This document shows positions 1 through 8,312 of a stretch of DNA of 64,000 nucleotides, one piece after another. Source of the DNA: Cupriavidus phytohabitans (GTDB lineage: Bacteria; Pseudomonadota; Gammaproteobacteria; Burkholderiales; Burkholderiaceae); the NCBI RefSeq assembly GCF_000426345.1, contig NZ_AUFE01000001.1, forward strand, positions 124,001-188,000. Direction: 5' to 3'. The translations under genes were made by a program, and so were the position numbers. How positions within the stretch are numbered: position 1 is the stretch's first letter; every line of letters begins with the position of its first letter. The notes under the pieces were generated by a model that was given only the letters and a program-made list of their open reading frames with translations, was not told the DNA's origin and did not search any database.

Positions 1-2
1 CC

Positions 3-107
3 ACCGGCAGCACCATGGCGCCCGCGTTCTACGTGATGATCGCCGCCGCCATCAGCTTCGCCGGCACGCTGCTGGTGCGCGAACCCGCCTACCTCCGCAA
101 GCAATGA
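3..107 (+). CDS. C-terminal end of an MFS-type transporter (partial)
   Basis: The frame is open from the left edge and ends in TGA. It encodes one hydrophobic stretch (YVMIAAAISFAGTLLV) followed by a short basic tail (REPAYLRKQ). This looks like the last membrane helix and cytoplasmic tail of a major facilitator permease, but too little is present to name a subfamily. The stop overlaps the start of the amidohydrolase gene in an ATGA, so the two are probably co-translated and the permease may import that enzyme's substrate. This is inference from position. Confidence 0.6.
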   Translation, partial: TGSTMAPAFYVMIAAAISFAGTLLVREPAYLRKQ

Positions 108-1342
108 CCATGAACCAGATCCTGTTGAAGGGCGGCAACGTCCTGGACCCCGCCCGCGGCACCGCGCTGCCGCGCGCCGACGTGCTGATCGAGGGCGAGC
201 GCATCGTCGAAGTCTCCGCGCAAGGCATCGTGGCGCCGCATGCGCGGCAGATCGATGTCGCCGGCAAGACCGTGATGCCCGGCCTGATCGACTGCCACGT
301 GCACGTGCTGGCGTCGCTGGCCAACCTGGGCCTGAACGCGGTGCAGCCCAACGTGCTGGTGGCCTTCCGCGCCATGCCGATCATGAAGTCGATGCTGGGG
401 CGCGGCTTCACCACCGTGCGCGATGCCGGCGGCGCCGACTGGGGCCTGTCGCAGGCGGTCGCCACCGGGCTGATCCCCGGGCCGCGTATCTTCCCGTCCG
501 GCAAGGCGCTGTCGCAGACCGGCGGGCATGGCGACTTCCGCCCGCGCGCCGATGTGCTGGAGCCCTGCTCGTGCGCCTTCCGTGCCGGCGCCATCGCGCG
601 CGTTGCCGACGGCGTCGACGCGGTGCGCCTGGCCGTGCGCGAAGAGATCCAGAAGGGCGCCACGCAGATCAAGATCATGGCGTCGGGCGGCGTGGCCTCG
701 CCGACCGACCCGATCGGCAACACCCAGTACAGCGAGGACGAGATCCGCGCGATCGTGGCCGAGGCCGAGGCCGCGCAGACCTACGTGATGGCGCACGCCT
801 ACACCGGCCGCGCCATCACCCGGGCCATCCGCTGCGGCGTGCGCACCATCGAGCACGGCAACCTGGTCGATGCCGCGGCGGCGCGCGTGATGCGCGAGCA
901 CGGCGCCTTCGTGGTGCCGACGCTGGTCACCTACGATGCGCTGGCGCGCGACGGCGCGCGCCTGGGCCTGCCGCCGGAGTCGGTCGCCAAGATCGAGACC
1001 GTGCGCGAGGCCGGCCGCAACTCGCTGGCGATCTACGCCGAGGCCGGCGTGCCGATGGCCTTCGGCTCCGACCTGCTGGGCGAGATGCACCACTACCAGT
1101 CCGACGAGTTCCGCATCCGCGCCGGGCTGCTTGGCGCGCTCGAGACCATCCGCTCGGCCACCTCGATTGCCGCCGCGGTGCTGCAGCGCGAGGACGAGCT
1201 GGGCACGGTCAGGGCCGGCGCGCTGGCCGACCTGCTGGTGGTCGACGGCGACCCGCTGCAGGACATCGGCCTGCTATGCGGCCAGGGCGAGCATATCTCG
1301 CTGGTCATGCAGGCTGGCCGCATCCACGCGCGCCAGGGCTGA
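104..1342 (+). CDS. Amidohydrolase of the imidazolonepropionase/prolidase-like family
   Basis: The 412-residue protein has the amidohydrolase (PF01979) layout: an N-terminal beta-sandwich piece, then GLIDCHVHV with the first metal-binding HxH, KIMASGGV with the conserved lysine region, YVMAHAYTGRA and TIEHGNLVD supplying the later histidines, and FGSDLLGEMH with the catalytic aspartate. The C-terminal GTVRAGALADLLVVDGDPL closes the sandwich domain. Such enzymes hydrolyse C-N bonds in cyclic amides, ureido compounds or X-Pro peptides; the substrate cannot be read from sequence. The start overlaps the upstream permease stop (ATGA); a second ATG lies two codons in. It is probably cytoplasmic and in an operon with the permease. 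Confidence 0.85.
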   Translation: MTMNQILLKGGNVLDPARGTALPRADVLIEGERIVEVSAQGIVAPHARQIDVAGKTVMPGLIDCHVHVLASLANLGLNAVQPNVLVAFRAMPIMKSMLGRGFTTVRDAGGADWGLSQAVATGLIPGPRIFPSGKALSQTGGHGDFRPRADVLEPCSCAFRAGAIARVADGVDAVRLAVREEIQKGATQIKIMASGGVASPTDPIGNTQYSEDEIRAIVAEAEAAQTYVMAHAYTGRAITRAIRCGVRTIEHGNLVDAAAARVMREHGAFVVPTLVTYDALARDGARLGLPPESVAKIETVREAGRNSLAIYAEAGVPMAFGSDLLGEMHHYQSDEFRIRAGLLGALETIRSATSIAAAVLQREDELGTVRAGALADLLVVDGDPLQDIGLLCGQGEHISLVMQAGRIHARQG

Positions 1343-1400
1343 GCCTTCTGCTGGCTTTCCCTTAAGATGGGCGGCTGGTTCCCCGATGTCCGGCCGCCCC

Positions 1401-2303
1401 ATGCGCATCTCCCCGCTTCCTCCCCTTCCCTGCCTGGTCGCCTTCGAGGCGGCCATGCGGCACGGCAACTTCACCCGCGCGGCCGCGGAACTGCATCTGA
1501 CCCAGAGCGCGATCAGCCGGCAGGTGGCGCAACTGGAACGCTTCCTCGGCAAGAAACTGTTCGAGCGCGGGCCGCGCGCGCTGAGCCTGACCGTCAGCGG
1601 CCAGCAATACGCCGAGCAGGTCCAGCGCCTGCTGGTCGACTGCGCCGAAGCCACCGAAAGCGTGATGCGGCGCAAGGGCAGCACCGAGCTGACGGTGGCG
1701 GCGTCGTCGGGCGTTTCCACGCTGTGGATCGCGCCGCGGCTGGCGCAGTTCCGCGCCGAGCATCCCGACGTGCAGGTGCGGCTGTTCGTCAGCGATGGGC
1801 TCGCGTCGCTGGTCGACACCAGCTTCGATGTCGCGCTGTACTACCTGCGCGAAGGCCCGCCGCAGGGGCTCGCCGCGCAACGGCTCTATGACGAGGAAGT
1901 GATGCCGGTCTGTGCGCCCGGCTACCTGCGCGGCCGGCGGCTGGCGGTGGCCGACCTGCCGGGCGAGACGCTGCTGGTGCTGGAAGACGCGCAGCGCCAG
2001 TGGATGTCGTGGCCGGCGTGGCTGGCGCAGAACGGGCTGGGCAAGGCGCGCGTGCAGAACACGGTAGTGTCGAACGCCTACCCGATCCTGGTGCAGCTGG
2101 CGATCGAAGGCCACGGCATCGTGCTGGGCTGGCGCCACATGATCGACGGCTGCCTGAAGGACGGCCGGCTGGTGCGCGCGTGCGAGGCCAGCGCCACGCT
2201 CGGCGGCGGCTACTACGCGCTGTGGCACCGCGACCGGGTCGAGACGTCGGTCGCGCGCACTTTCCGCCAATGGCTGGTGCAGCAGAGCGGCAGGCCGGCC
2301 TAG
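1401..2303 (+). CDS. LysR-family regulator, GcvA-like
   Basis: About 300 residues. The N-terminal winged helix-turn-helix is clear (HGNFTRAAAELHLTQSAISRQVAQLERFLGKKLFERGPRALSLT), and the opening LPPLPCLVAFEAA is typical of the GcvA/DsdC branch. The rest is the periplasmic-binding-like effector domain. I chose the ATG giving MRISPLPPL because it matches the family start; an ATG five codons earlier (1386) is possible, and neither has a good ribosome binding site. It lies about 60 bp downstream of the amidohydrolase on the same strand and may control that operon. Its stop is shared with the convergent M20 gene inside CTAG. Confidence 0.85.
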   Translation: MRISPLPPLPCLVAFEAAMRHGNFTRAAAELHLTQSAISRQVAQLERFLGKKLFERGPRALSLTVSGQQYAEQVQRLLVDCAEATESVMRRKGSTELTVAASSGVSTLWIAPRLAQFRAEHPDVQVRLFVSDGLASLVDTSFDVALYYLREGPPQGLAAQRLYDEEVMPVCAPGYLRGRRLAVADLPGETLLVLEDAQRQWMSWPAWLAQNGLGKARVQNTVVSNAYPILVQLAIEGHGIVLGWRHMIDGCLKDGRLVRACEASATLGGGYYALWHRDRVETSVARTFRQWLVQQSGRPA

Positions 2304-3532
2304 GCGTGCACCGCGTTCACCGCGTGCACCGCGTGCGCCGGCCAGGGCTGGTCCACCAGGAAGCGCTCGCATAGCAGCGCCCAGTACGCCGCGCCAACCG
2401 GGATATTGCCGTCGTTGAAGTCGTAGCCGGGGTTGTGCACCATGCAGCCGCCCTCAGCTCCCTCGCCATTGCCGATCCACAGGTAGCAGCCGGGCACCGC
2501 GTCCAGCATGAAGGCGAAGTCCTCGCTTGCAGCGATCGGCGGCGCCTGGCAGTCGACGTGGCCGGGGCCCAGCAGCTCCAGCGCGACCTGGCCGGCAAAC
2601 GCCGTTTCCGCCGGCGTATTCACCAGCACCGGATAGCCGCGCTCGTAGTCGATCCGCGCCGTCACGCCATAGCTTTGCGCCTGCGCGGCAACCAGTTCGC
2701 GGATGCGCTGCTCGAGCTGGTCGCGCACACGCCGGTCCAGCGCGCGCACGCTCAGGCTGAGCACGGCCTGTGCGGGAATGATGTTGGAGACGGTGCCAGC
2801 CTGGAACGCGCCCACCGTGACCACCGCTGTCTGCAGCGGATCGACGTTGCGCGCCACGATGGTCTGCAACGCCATCACGATCGAAGCGCCGGCCACGACC
2901 GGGTCGGCCGCGTTGTGCGGGAACGCCGCATGGCCGCCGATGCCGGCCAGCGTGATGGTCACGCTGTCGGCCGAGGCCTGCGCCGCGCCCTGGCGCAGCA
3001 GCAACCGGCCCGGCGCCGTGCCGGGGACGTTGTGCATGGCGAACACGGCATCGCACGGGTACTTGTCGAACAGCCCCGCTTCCATCATCCGCCTGGCGCC
3101 GCCCAAGCCCTCCTCCGCCGGCTGGAAGATCAGGTTCAGCGTGCCGCTGAAATTGCCTTGCCGCACGAGATGCCTGGCGGCGCAAAGCAGCATGGCGGTA
3201 TGTCCGTCGTGCCCGCAGGCATGCATCACGCCGGGATGGCAGCTGGCATAAGGCAGCCCGGTGGCCTCGGCCATCGGCAGCGCGTCCATGTCGGCGCGGA
3301 TGCCGAGGCGGCGGCCGCCGCTGCCCCGCCGCAACCGGCCAACGACGCCGGTGGTGCCGAGCCCGCGCTCCACCTCGTAGCCCCATTCGGCGAGCAGGCT
3401 GGCCACGATGTCGCTGGTGCGGTGTTCCTCGAAGCCAAGTTCCGGATGGCGATGGATATCGCGGCGGATGGCAACGAACGCTTCTGCGCTGTCCCGCATG
3501 GTTGCCAGGAGGGGATGCATGGCGGCCTTCAT
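2300..3532 (-). CDS. M20 family amidohydrolase (hippurate hydrolase / N-acyl amino acid hydrolase type)
   Basis: The 410-residue protein has all M20D landmarks: RADMDALPM, the metal-binding MHACGHDGHTAM, PAEEGLGGARRM with the catalytic and metal-binding glutamates, and a late metal histidine in VHNPGYDFND. Family members cleave N-acyl amino acids or related amides with two divalent metals in the cytoplasm. The C-terminus ends in low-complexity VHAVNAVHA-like repeats encoded by a 9-bp tandem repeat, which looks like a recent extension. The start overlaps the stop of the upstream Bug gene by four bases, so uptake and hydrolysis are probably coupled. An ATG five codons in is an alternative start. 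Confidence 0.88.
   Translation of the reverse strand: MKAAMHPLLATMRDSAEAFVAIRRDIHRHPELGFEEHRTSDIVASLLAEWGYEVERGLGTTGVVGRLRRGSGGRRLGIRADMDALPMAEATGLPYASCHPGVMHACGHDGHTAMLLCAARHLVRQGNFSGTLNLIFQPAEEGLGGARRMMEAGLFDKYPCDAVFAMHNVPGTAPGRLLLRQGAAQASADSVTITLAGIGGHAAFPHNAADPVVAGASIVMALQTIVARNVDPLQTAVVTVGAFQAGTVSNIIPAQAVLSLSVRALDRRVRDQLEQRIRELVAAQAQSYGVTARIDYERGYPVLVNTPAETAFAGQVALELLGPGHVDCQAPPIAASEDFAFMLDAVPGCYLWIGNGEGAEGGCMVHNPGYDFNDGNIPVGAAYWALLCERFLVDQPWPAHAVHAVNAVHA
2304..2339. repeat. Four tandem 9-bp repeats at the end of the M20 gene
   Basis: The unit GCGTGCACC occurs four times in a row with single-base variation (GCGTGCACC, GCGTTCACC, GCGTGCACC, GCGTGCGCC). On the minus strand it encodes the alanine/valine/histidine-rich tail of the M20 enzyme. 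Because 9 is a multiple of 3, changes in copy number keep the frame. Confidence 0.85.
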
Positions 3533-4533
3533 TGCGGCTGCAGGCCGATGGCACGCGCGATGCCGCGGTACTGGTCGATACTCTGCTGATAGGCCTTCTG
3601 GCTTTCCGCCAGCGATGCCGGACGGGATGCGGGCAGGTTCGCGGCATCCAGGCTGGCACGCACCGCCGGGTCGGCCAGCGTCTGCGCCAGCGCCTTGTGC
3701 AGCGCCTGCACGACCGGCTCGGCGGTGTCCTTCTTCACGAAAACGCCGGCCCAGGTCGAGTAGTTGAAGCCGCGCAGCGCCCTGCTTTCATTGACGCTCG
3801 GCACGGACTTGACCGCGTCGAGCCGCGCCGGCGACAGCACCGCCAGCATCCTGACCTGGCCGGTGCGCATGCGCTCGATGTCGGGCTTGCCGAACGGCGA
3901 GACAAAGATATCGACGATGCCGCCCACCAGGTCCTGGATCACGGGCGCGCCGCCCTTGTAAGGCACATGCGTCATCGGCGCGCCGATGGTCTGCGACAGG
4001 TGCGCCCCCAGCAGGTGGTAGAGCGAGCCGACGCCGACGCTGGCATACGTCAGCGGCTTGCCCGCCCGGGCCGCCTGCGCGGCATAGGCCGCGAGTTCAT
4101 CGACATCCTTCACCGGCAGGTCCTTGCGCACCAGGATGGCCAGGTCGACCGCGCCGACCATGTGGACCAGCCGGAAGTCCTCGCTCTTGTACTTGATCGC
4201 AGCGTTCGCCAGCGGCGCCGTGATCAGCTCGCCGGGACCGGCCTGGAGCAGCAGGTGCCCGTCGGCCGGTGCATGCAGGACCTTCTGCGCGGCGATCGCA
4301 CCGCCGGCCCCGCCCAGGTTTTCGACGATGACCGGCTGGCCGAACTGCCGGCCCATTGGCGCATTGAGGTTGCGGGCGACCACGTCCGACAGCCCGCCCG
4401 CCGGGAACGGCACCAGCAGCGTGACCGGCCGGTCGGGATAGGCGTGGGCCGGCGCCAGGCCTACGCACAGCAGGCTGGTCACCATCCCGCGCAGCAGCCG
4501 GCGGGCAATGTTCTGGAATCGGATTCGGGTCAT
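3529..4533 (-). CDS. Bug-type tripartite tricarboxylate transporter substrate-binding protein
   Basis: The 334-residue protein starts with a basic region and a hydrophobic signal segment ending near AHA, then YPDRPVTLLVPFPAGGLSDVVAR, the Bug-family opening, followed by GQPVIVENLGGAGG and MTHVPYKGGAP, the family's ligand-loop signatures. Bug proteins bind carboxylates or amides in the periplasm and deliver them to TctAB membrane partners, none of which is in this window. It precedes the M20 amidohydrolase with a 4-bp overlap and is transcribed divergently from a LysR gene, the usual layout for a substrate-induced uptake/hydrolysis pair. Confidence 0.92.
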   Translation of the reverse strand: MTRIRFQNIARRLLRGMVTSLLCVGLAPAHAYPDRPVTLLVPFPAGGLSDVVARNLNAPMGRQFGQPVIVENLGGAGGAIAAQKVLHAPADGHLLLQAGPGELITAPLANAAIKYKSEDFRLVHMVGAVDLAILVRKDLPVKDVDELAAYAAQAARAGKPLTYASVGVGSLYHLLGAHLSQTIGAPMTHVPYKGGAPVIQDLVGGIVDIFVSPFGKPDIERMRTGQVRMLAVLSPARLDAVKSVPSVNESRALRGFNYSTWAGVFVKKDTAEPVVQALHKALAQTLADPAVRASLDAANLPASRPASLAESQKAYQQSIDQYRGIARAIGLQPQ

Positions 4534-4659
4534 GGCAGTCTCCTCGGCGCCTTGCGTCGCTTTGTGTGTTGTGCGACCGGATCGTATCGGGCAGCTTGCT
4601 ATGTGTCCAATGCATTACTCGTCTAAAATTTATTCGTAAAACTCATTCAAAAGGCATCG

Positions 4660-5571
4660 ATGCACCTCAAACACCTGCGCCACCTGCTCATGGTCGCGGA
4701 CGTGGAATCGTTCAGCCGCGCGGCGCAACGGCTGCACCTGACCCAGTCGGCGCTGAGCCGCAGCATCCAGGCGCTGGAGGACGAACTCGGCGGCAAGCTC
4801 ATCGACCGCCATGGCCGGCGCAATGTGCTGACCCCGCTGGGCGAACTGATCGCCGAGCGGGCCCGCCGCATGCTGTTCGAGGAAGCCGAGCTGCATCGCA
4901 GCGTCGAACTGTTTCACCGCCATCACCTTGGCGCCATCCGCGTCGGACTGGGCGCCGGCCCTGGCGCGGTGCTGATGACGCCATTTCTGCGCCACATGGC
5001 CATGCACCACCCCGGCATCCAGGCGGCGGTGTCGCTCGGCACTTCCGACGCGCTGCTGATCCAGCTGCGCCAGCGCACCCTGGATGCGGTCATCGTCGAG
5101 GTCACCAGCGTGGCGCCGGCCACCGACCTGCGCCACGAATTGCTGGCGCAGCTTCAGGGCCGTTTCATCTGCCGCGCGGGCCATCCGCTGCTATTGCAGG
5201 CCGCTGCCGGCCAGGCCGTGACCTTCGACGATGTCATGCGCTATCCGCTGGCGTCGGCACCGCTGAGCCCGGAAGTCGCGCGCGGGCTGGTCAAGCGCTT
5301 CGGCCCGCGCGCCGACCCCGAGCATTGCCTGAGCCTGCGCTGCGAGAACGTGCGCAGCCTGGTGGAGGCCGTGCTGGTTTCGGACGTGATCCTGTTCAGC
5401 ATCGTCGCGGCGGTGCGGACGGAAATCGCCGAGGGGAAGCTGTGCGAGCTGGCGACCACGCCGGCGGTCGACGACGGCCCCCGCTACGCGTTCTTCACGC
5501 TGGCGGGCCGGACCGAGGCGCCGAGCATGGCGTTGTTCCGGCGTTTCGTGGACGAGCACCTGCACGACTGA
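4660..5571 (+). CDS. LysR-family regulator divergent from the Bug-M20 operon
   Basis: The 303-residue protein has the LysR winged helix at its start (MHLKHLRHLLMVADVESFSRAAQRLHLTQSALSRSIQALEDELGGKLIDR) and a standard co-inducer domain. It is separated from the divergent Bug gene by 126 bp of AT-richer sequence that must hold both promoters. Position makes it the likely regulator of the Bug-M20 operon; the inducer is not known. Confidence 0.88.
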   Translation: MHLKHLRHLLMVADVESFSRAAQRLHLTQSALSRSIQALEDELGGKLIDRHGRRNVLTPLGELIAERARRMLFEEAELHRSVELFHRHHLGAIRVGLGAGPGAVLMTPFLRHMAMHHPGIQAAVSLGTSDALLIQLRQRTLDAVIVEVTSVAPATDLRHELLAQLQGRFICRAGHPLLLQAAAGQAVTFDDVMRYPLASAPLSPEVARGLVKRFGPRADPEHCLSLRCENVRSLVEAVLVSDVILFSIVAAVRTEIAEGKLCELATTPAVDDGPRYAFFTLAGRTEAPSMALFRRFVDEHLHD

Positions 5572-5603
5572 CACCGGCACGCCGGCGCATTGCCGCAGGC
5601 AAG

Positions 5604-6500
5604 TCAGGGCGCCAGCAACGCGGCGCGGCCGGCGGCCAGCACCTCGCGGCTCAGGCCGTCGAGCAGGCCGGACGCGGCGCGCGCGTATTGCCAGTGCAGC
5701 GGCACGTCCAGCGGTGTGCCGGGCACCAGTTCGACGAGCGAGCCATCGGCAAGATGCTGCGCGACCAGCGACTGCGGATGCAGGCCCCAGCCCATGCCGG
5801 CCAGCGCCGCGGTCACGAAGGCCTGTGACGAAGGCAGCGTGTGCCGGGGCAGCTCCACGTGCCGATGGCACAGCCGCCGCGCCCAGCGCGCCTGCAGTTC
5901 GTCCTTGGTGTTGAACACCAGGCTGGGGGCCTTCGCCAGCGTGCCGGCCCCCACCCCGCCGGCAAAATGCTCGCGCACGAAAGCCGGGCTGGCGGCCGCC
6001 AGGTAGCGCATCGCCCCCAGCGGCTGGCTGTTGCAGCCCGCCGCCGGGCGTGCCGTCGCGGTCACGGCTGCCAGCACGGCGCCGCTGCGCAGCCACTCGG
6101 TGGTGTGGTCCTGGTCGTCCACGGCCACTTCCATCAGCACGGGGCTGGCCGCCGCGAAGGCCGCGATGGCCGGCGCGGCCCAGGTCGCGAGGCTGTCGGC
6201 ATTCACCGCGATCGGCAGCGCGACGCGCGCGATTCCTTCGGGTGCCAGTGCCGGCAGCGCGCCCTGCAGATCCTGCTCGAGCAGCCGCACCCGGTCGACG
6301 TGCTGGCACAGCCTGCGCCCCGTCTCCGTCGCGCGGCAAGGCTGGTCGCGCACCACCAGCGCGCAGCCGAGCCGCTCTTCCAGCAGCCGGATGCGCTGGG
6401 AAATGGCCGATGGCGTGACATGAAGCGCGCGCGCGGCACGCTCGAAGCTGCCTTCGCGCACCACGGCGGCCAGTGCGGAGAGCGCGGAATAATCCAGCAT
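5604..6500 (-). CDS. argP: ArgP/LysG-type LysR regulator of basic amino-acid export
   Basis: The 298-residue protein opens MLDYSALSALAAVVREGSFERAARALHVTPSAISQRI, the characteristic start of the ArgP (IciA)/LysG branch. The effector domain follows. It is transcribed divergently from a LysE/ArgO exporter with 74 bp between the starts, the same arrangement as lysG-lysE in Corynebacterium. In that family, lysine or arginine bound to the regulator controls exporter transcription; a similar role is inferred here. It is convergent with the upstream LysR gene, with only 32 bp between their ends. Confidence 0.85.
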   Translation of the reverse strand: MLDYSALSALAAVVREGSFERAARALHVTPSAISQRIRLLEERLGCALVVRDQPCRATETGRRLCQHVDRVRLLEQDLQGALPALAPEGIARVALPIAVNADSLATWAAPAIAAFAAASPVLMEVAVDDQDHTTEWLRSGAVLAAVTATARPAAGCNSQPLGAMRYLAAASPAFVREHFAGGVGAGTLAKAPSLVFNTKDELQARWARRLCHRHVELPRHTLPSSQAFVTAALAGMGWGLHPQSLVAQHLADGSLVELVPGTPLDVPLHWQYARAASGLLDGLSREVLAAGRAALLAP

Positions 6501-6574
6501 TGCCTTAAGTTTTCCTAAACCAGATAAAGGAAAGATAGTTTGTCTTCATTGGCGCAGGCAGGCAAGCTGCGCCA

Positions 6575-7234
6575 ATGATGACGCCATTCGCCACCTCTTC
6601 TTTCCCTCTTCTCCCGTTGTCGGTCTCGCTCCAGGGCATGGCCCTGGGCCTGGGCCTGATCGTCGCCATCGGCGCGCAGAACGCGTTCGTGCTGCGCCAG
6701 GGCCTGCGCCGCGAGCATGTCAGCAGCGTGGTGCTGTTCTGCGCCGTTGCGGACGCCTTGCTGATTGCGGCAGGGGTCATGGGCATGGCGCAAGCACTGG
6801 GCGAAAGCCCCGGCCTGGCGCGCGCGCTGGCGCTGGCCGGTGCCGCGTTCCTGGCGCTATACGGATGGCGCGCCCTGAAGCGCGCGCGCCAGCCGCACCA
6901 GCTGCGGGCGGCGGCCGGACAGGACGGGCTGAGCCGCGGTGCCGCGCTGGCGCAGGCGGCGGCGTTCACGCTGCTCAATCCTCATGTCTATCTCGACACG
7001 GTGCTGCTGGTCGGCAGCATCGGCGCGCAGCAGCCGGCGGCGCTGCGCGGCTGGTTCGTGGCGGGCGCGAGTTCGGCCAGCCTGTTCTGGTTCGGGCTGC
7101 TGGGATTCGGGGCGCGCTGGCTGTTGCCGTGGTTTGCGCGGCCGTGGGCCTGGCGGGTGCTGGACGGGTTGATCGGCGTGACGATGTTCGTGCTGTCGGC
7201 ACTGTTGCTGCGTCACGCCCTTGGCGGGATCTGA
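6575..7234 (+). CDS. argO: LysE/ArgO-family basic amino-acid exporter
   Basis: The 219-residue membrane protein has the LysE-family N-terminal signature GLGLIVAIGAQNAFVLRQGLRREHV and about six hydrophobic segments, with NPHVYLDTVLLVGS in the middle as in ArgO/LysE. It exports L-arginine and/or L-lysine when intracellular levels rise. It is driven from the short divergent region shared with the ArgP-like regulator. Two adjacent ATG codons exist at the start; either is possible. Confidence 0.88.
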   Translation: MMTPFATSSFPLLPLSVSLQGMALGLGLIVAIGAQNAFVLRQGLRREHVSSVVLFCAVADALLIAAGVMGMAQALGESPGLARALALAGAAFLALYGWRALKRARQPHQLRAAAGQDGLSRGAALAQAAAFTLLNPHVYLDTVLLVGSIGAQQPAALRGWFVAGASSASLFWFGLLGFGARWLLPWFARPWAWRVLDGLIGVTMFVLSALLLRHALGGI

Positions 7235-7236
7235 AG

Positions 7237-7262
7237 GTCATTCCCGCGCAAGCGGGAATGAC
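7237..7262. repeat. Dispersed-type inverted repeat after the LysE gene
   Basis: Two 11-bp perfect arms, GTCATTCCCGC and GCGGGAATGAC, flank a GCAA loop. It starts 3 bp after the exporter stop. Sequences of this type (GTCATTCCCGCG...CGCGGGAATGAC) are common intergenic repeats in proteobacteria. The transcript would form a strong hairpin, but no T-run follows, so it is not a classical intrinsic terminator. It may stabilise the 3' end of the mRNA. Confidence 0.75.
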
Positions 7263-7301
7263 GATGGCCTATGGCGATATGAACGACGGGCAAGACGGCC
7301 G

Positions 7302-8312
7302 TCAGGCTATCCAGTTGCGGATCGATTGCGCCATCACGCCCGCCGAGATGCCATAGCGGTCGTGCAGCGTGGGCAGTGCGCCGGCATCGAGGAATGCGTC
7401 GGGCAACCCGACCTGCCGGAACGGCACCATGGTGCCCGCCTGCATCAGCGTGGCCGCGACCGCCTCGCCCAGGCCGCCGACCAACGTGTGGTTCTCGGCT
7501 ACCACTACCAGGCGCCCTTGCCGCTTGGCTTCGCGCAGGATGGTCTCGGTATCGAGCGGCTTGATGGTCGGCACATGCAGCACTGCCACGCCGATGCGGT
7601 CCTTCTCCAGCGCCTTGGCCACCTCCAGCGCGCGCATGGTCATGATGCCCGACGAGATCACCAGCACCTCGGCGCCGTCGCGCAGCAGTTTGGCCTTTCC
7701 AAGCTCGAACTTGTAGTCGTATTCGTCCAGCACCACCGGCACGTTGCCGCGCAGCAGGCGTGCGTACACCGGACCGTTGTGTGCGGCAATGGCCGGCACC
7801 ATCTGCTCGATATCGATCGCATCGCACGGGTCGATCACCGTCATGTTGGGCATGGCGCGCATCAGCGCCAGGTCTTCGGCGGCCTGGTGGCTGGGGCCGT
7901 AGCCGGTGGTCAGGCCGGGCAGCGCGCAGACGATCTTCACGTCGAGGTTGTCCTCGGCAATGGTCTGGTGCATGAAGTCGTAGGCGCGGCGCGTGGCAAA
8001 TACCGCGTAGGTGGTGACGAAGGGCTGCGCGCCTTCATGCGCGAAGCCGGCGGCGGCGCCCATCAGCAGCTGCTCGGCCATGCCCATCTGGTAATAGCGC
8101 TCCGGGAACGCCTGCGCAAAGATATGCAGGTCGGTGTACTTGCCCAGGTCGGCGGTCATGCCGATCACGTTCTGCTTGTGGCGGCCCAGTTCCACCAGCG
8201 CGTGGCCGAACGGGGCGGACCGGGTCGCCTGTCCTTCGCCGGCGATGGAGGCGATCATGGCCGAGGTCTTCAGCTTCGGCTTGGCGTTGGTGGTGGCGAT
8301 GGTATTGCTCAT
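7302..8312 (-). CDS. Transketolase, C-terminal subunit (Pyr and C domains)
   Basis: About 336 residues, starting MSNTIATTNAKPK. The chain carries the pyrimidine-binding domain with the catalytic glutamate in YYQMGMAEQ and the C-terminal transketolase domain (LVISSGIMTMRAL, VLHVPTIKPLD). In split transketolases this subunit pairs with a separate thiamine-diphosphate domain to move two-carbon ketol units. The start overlaps the stop of the upstream N-terminal subunit in ATGA, so the two are translationally coupled. An open frame extends upstream, but the real start is fixed by that overlap and by homology. The substrate is unknown; the neighbours are a permease and an SDR. Confidence 0.9.
   Translation of the reverse strand: MSNTIATTNAKPKLKTSAMIASIAGEGQATRSAPFGHALVELGRHKQNVIGMTADLGKYTDLHIFAQAFPERYYQMGMAEQLLMGAAAGFAHEGAQPFVTTYAVFATRRAYDFMHQTIAEDNLDVKIVCALPGLTTGYGPSHQAAEDLALMRAMPNMTVIDPCDAIDIEQMVPAIAAHNGPVYARLLRGNVPVVLDEYDYKFELGKAKLLRDGAEVLVISSGIMTMRALEVAKALEKDRIGVAVLHVPTIKPLDTETILREAKRQGRLVVVAENHTLVGGLGEAVAATLMQAGTMVPFRQVGLPDAFLDAGALPTLHDRYGISAGVMAQSIRNWIA

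Noticed and set aside
89..1093. Long minus-strand open frame over the amidohydrolase gene
   Set aside because: Arg/His/Ala-rich shadow of the real gene, common in high-GC DNA; no family similarity.
936..1385. N-terminal extension of the first LysR gene
   Set aside because: It overlaps the amidohydrolase coding region in another frame and has no LysR similarity before MRISPL.
2435..3589. Plus-strand frame of 384 codons opposite the M20 gene
   Set aside because: Composition typical of an antisense shadow; the minus strand carries a complete M20 enzyme.
7237..7262. Inverted repeat read as an intrinsic terminator
   Set aside because: No T-run follows on either side; it fits a dispersed intergenic repeat better.
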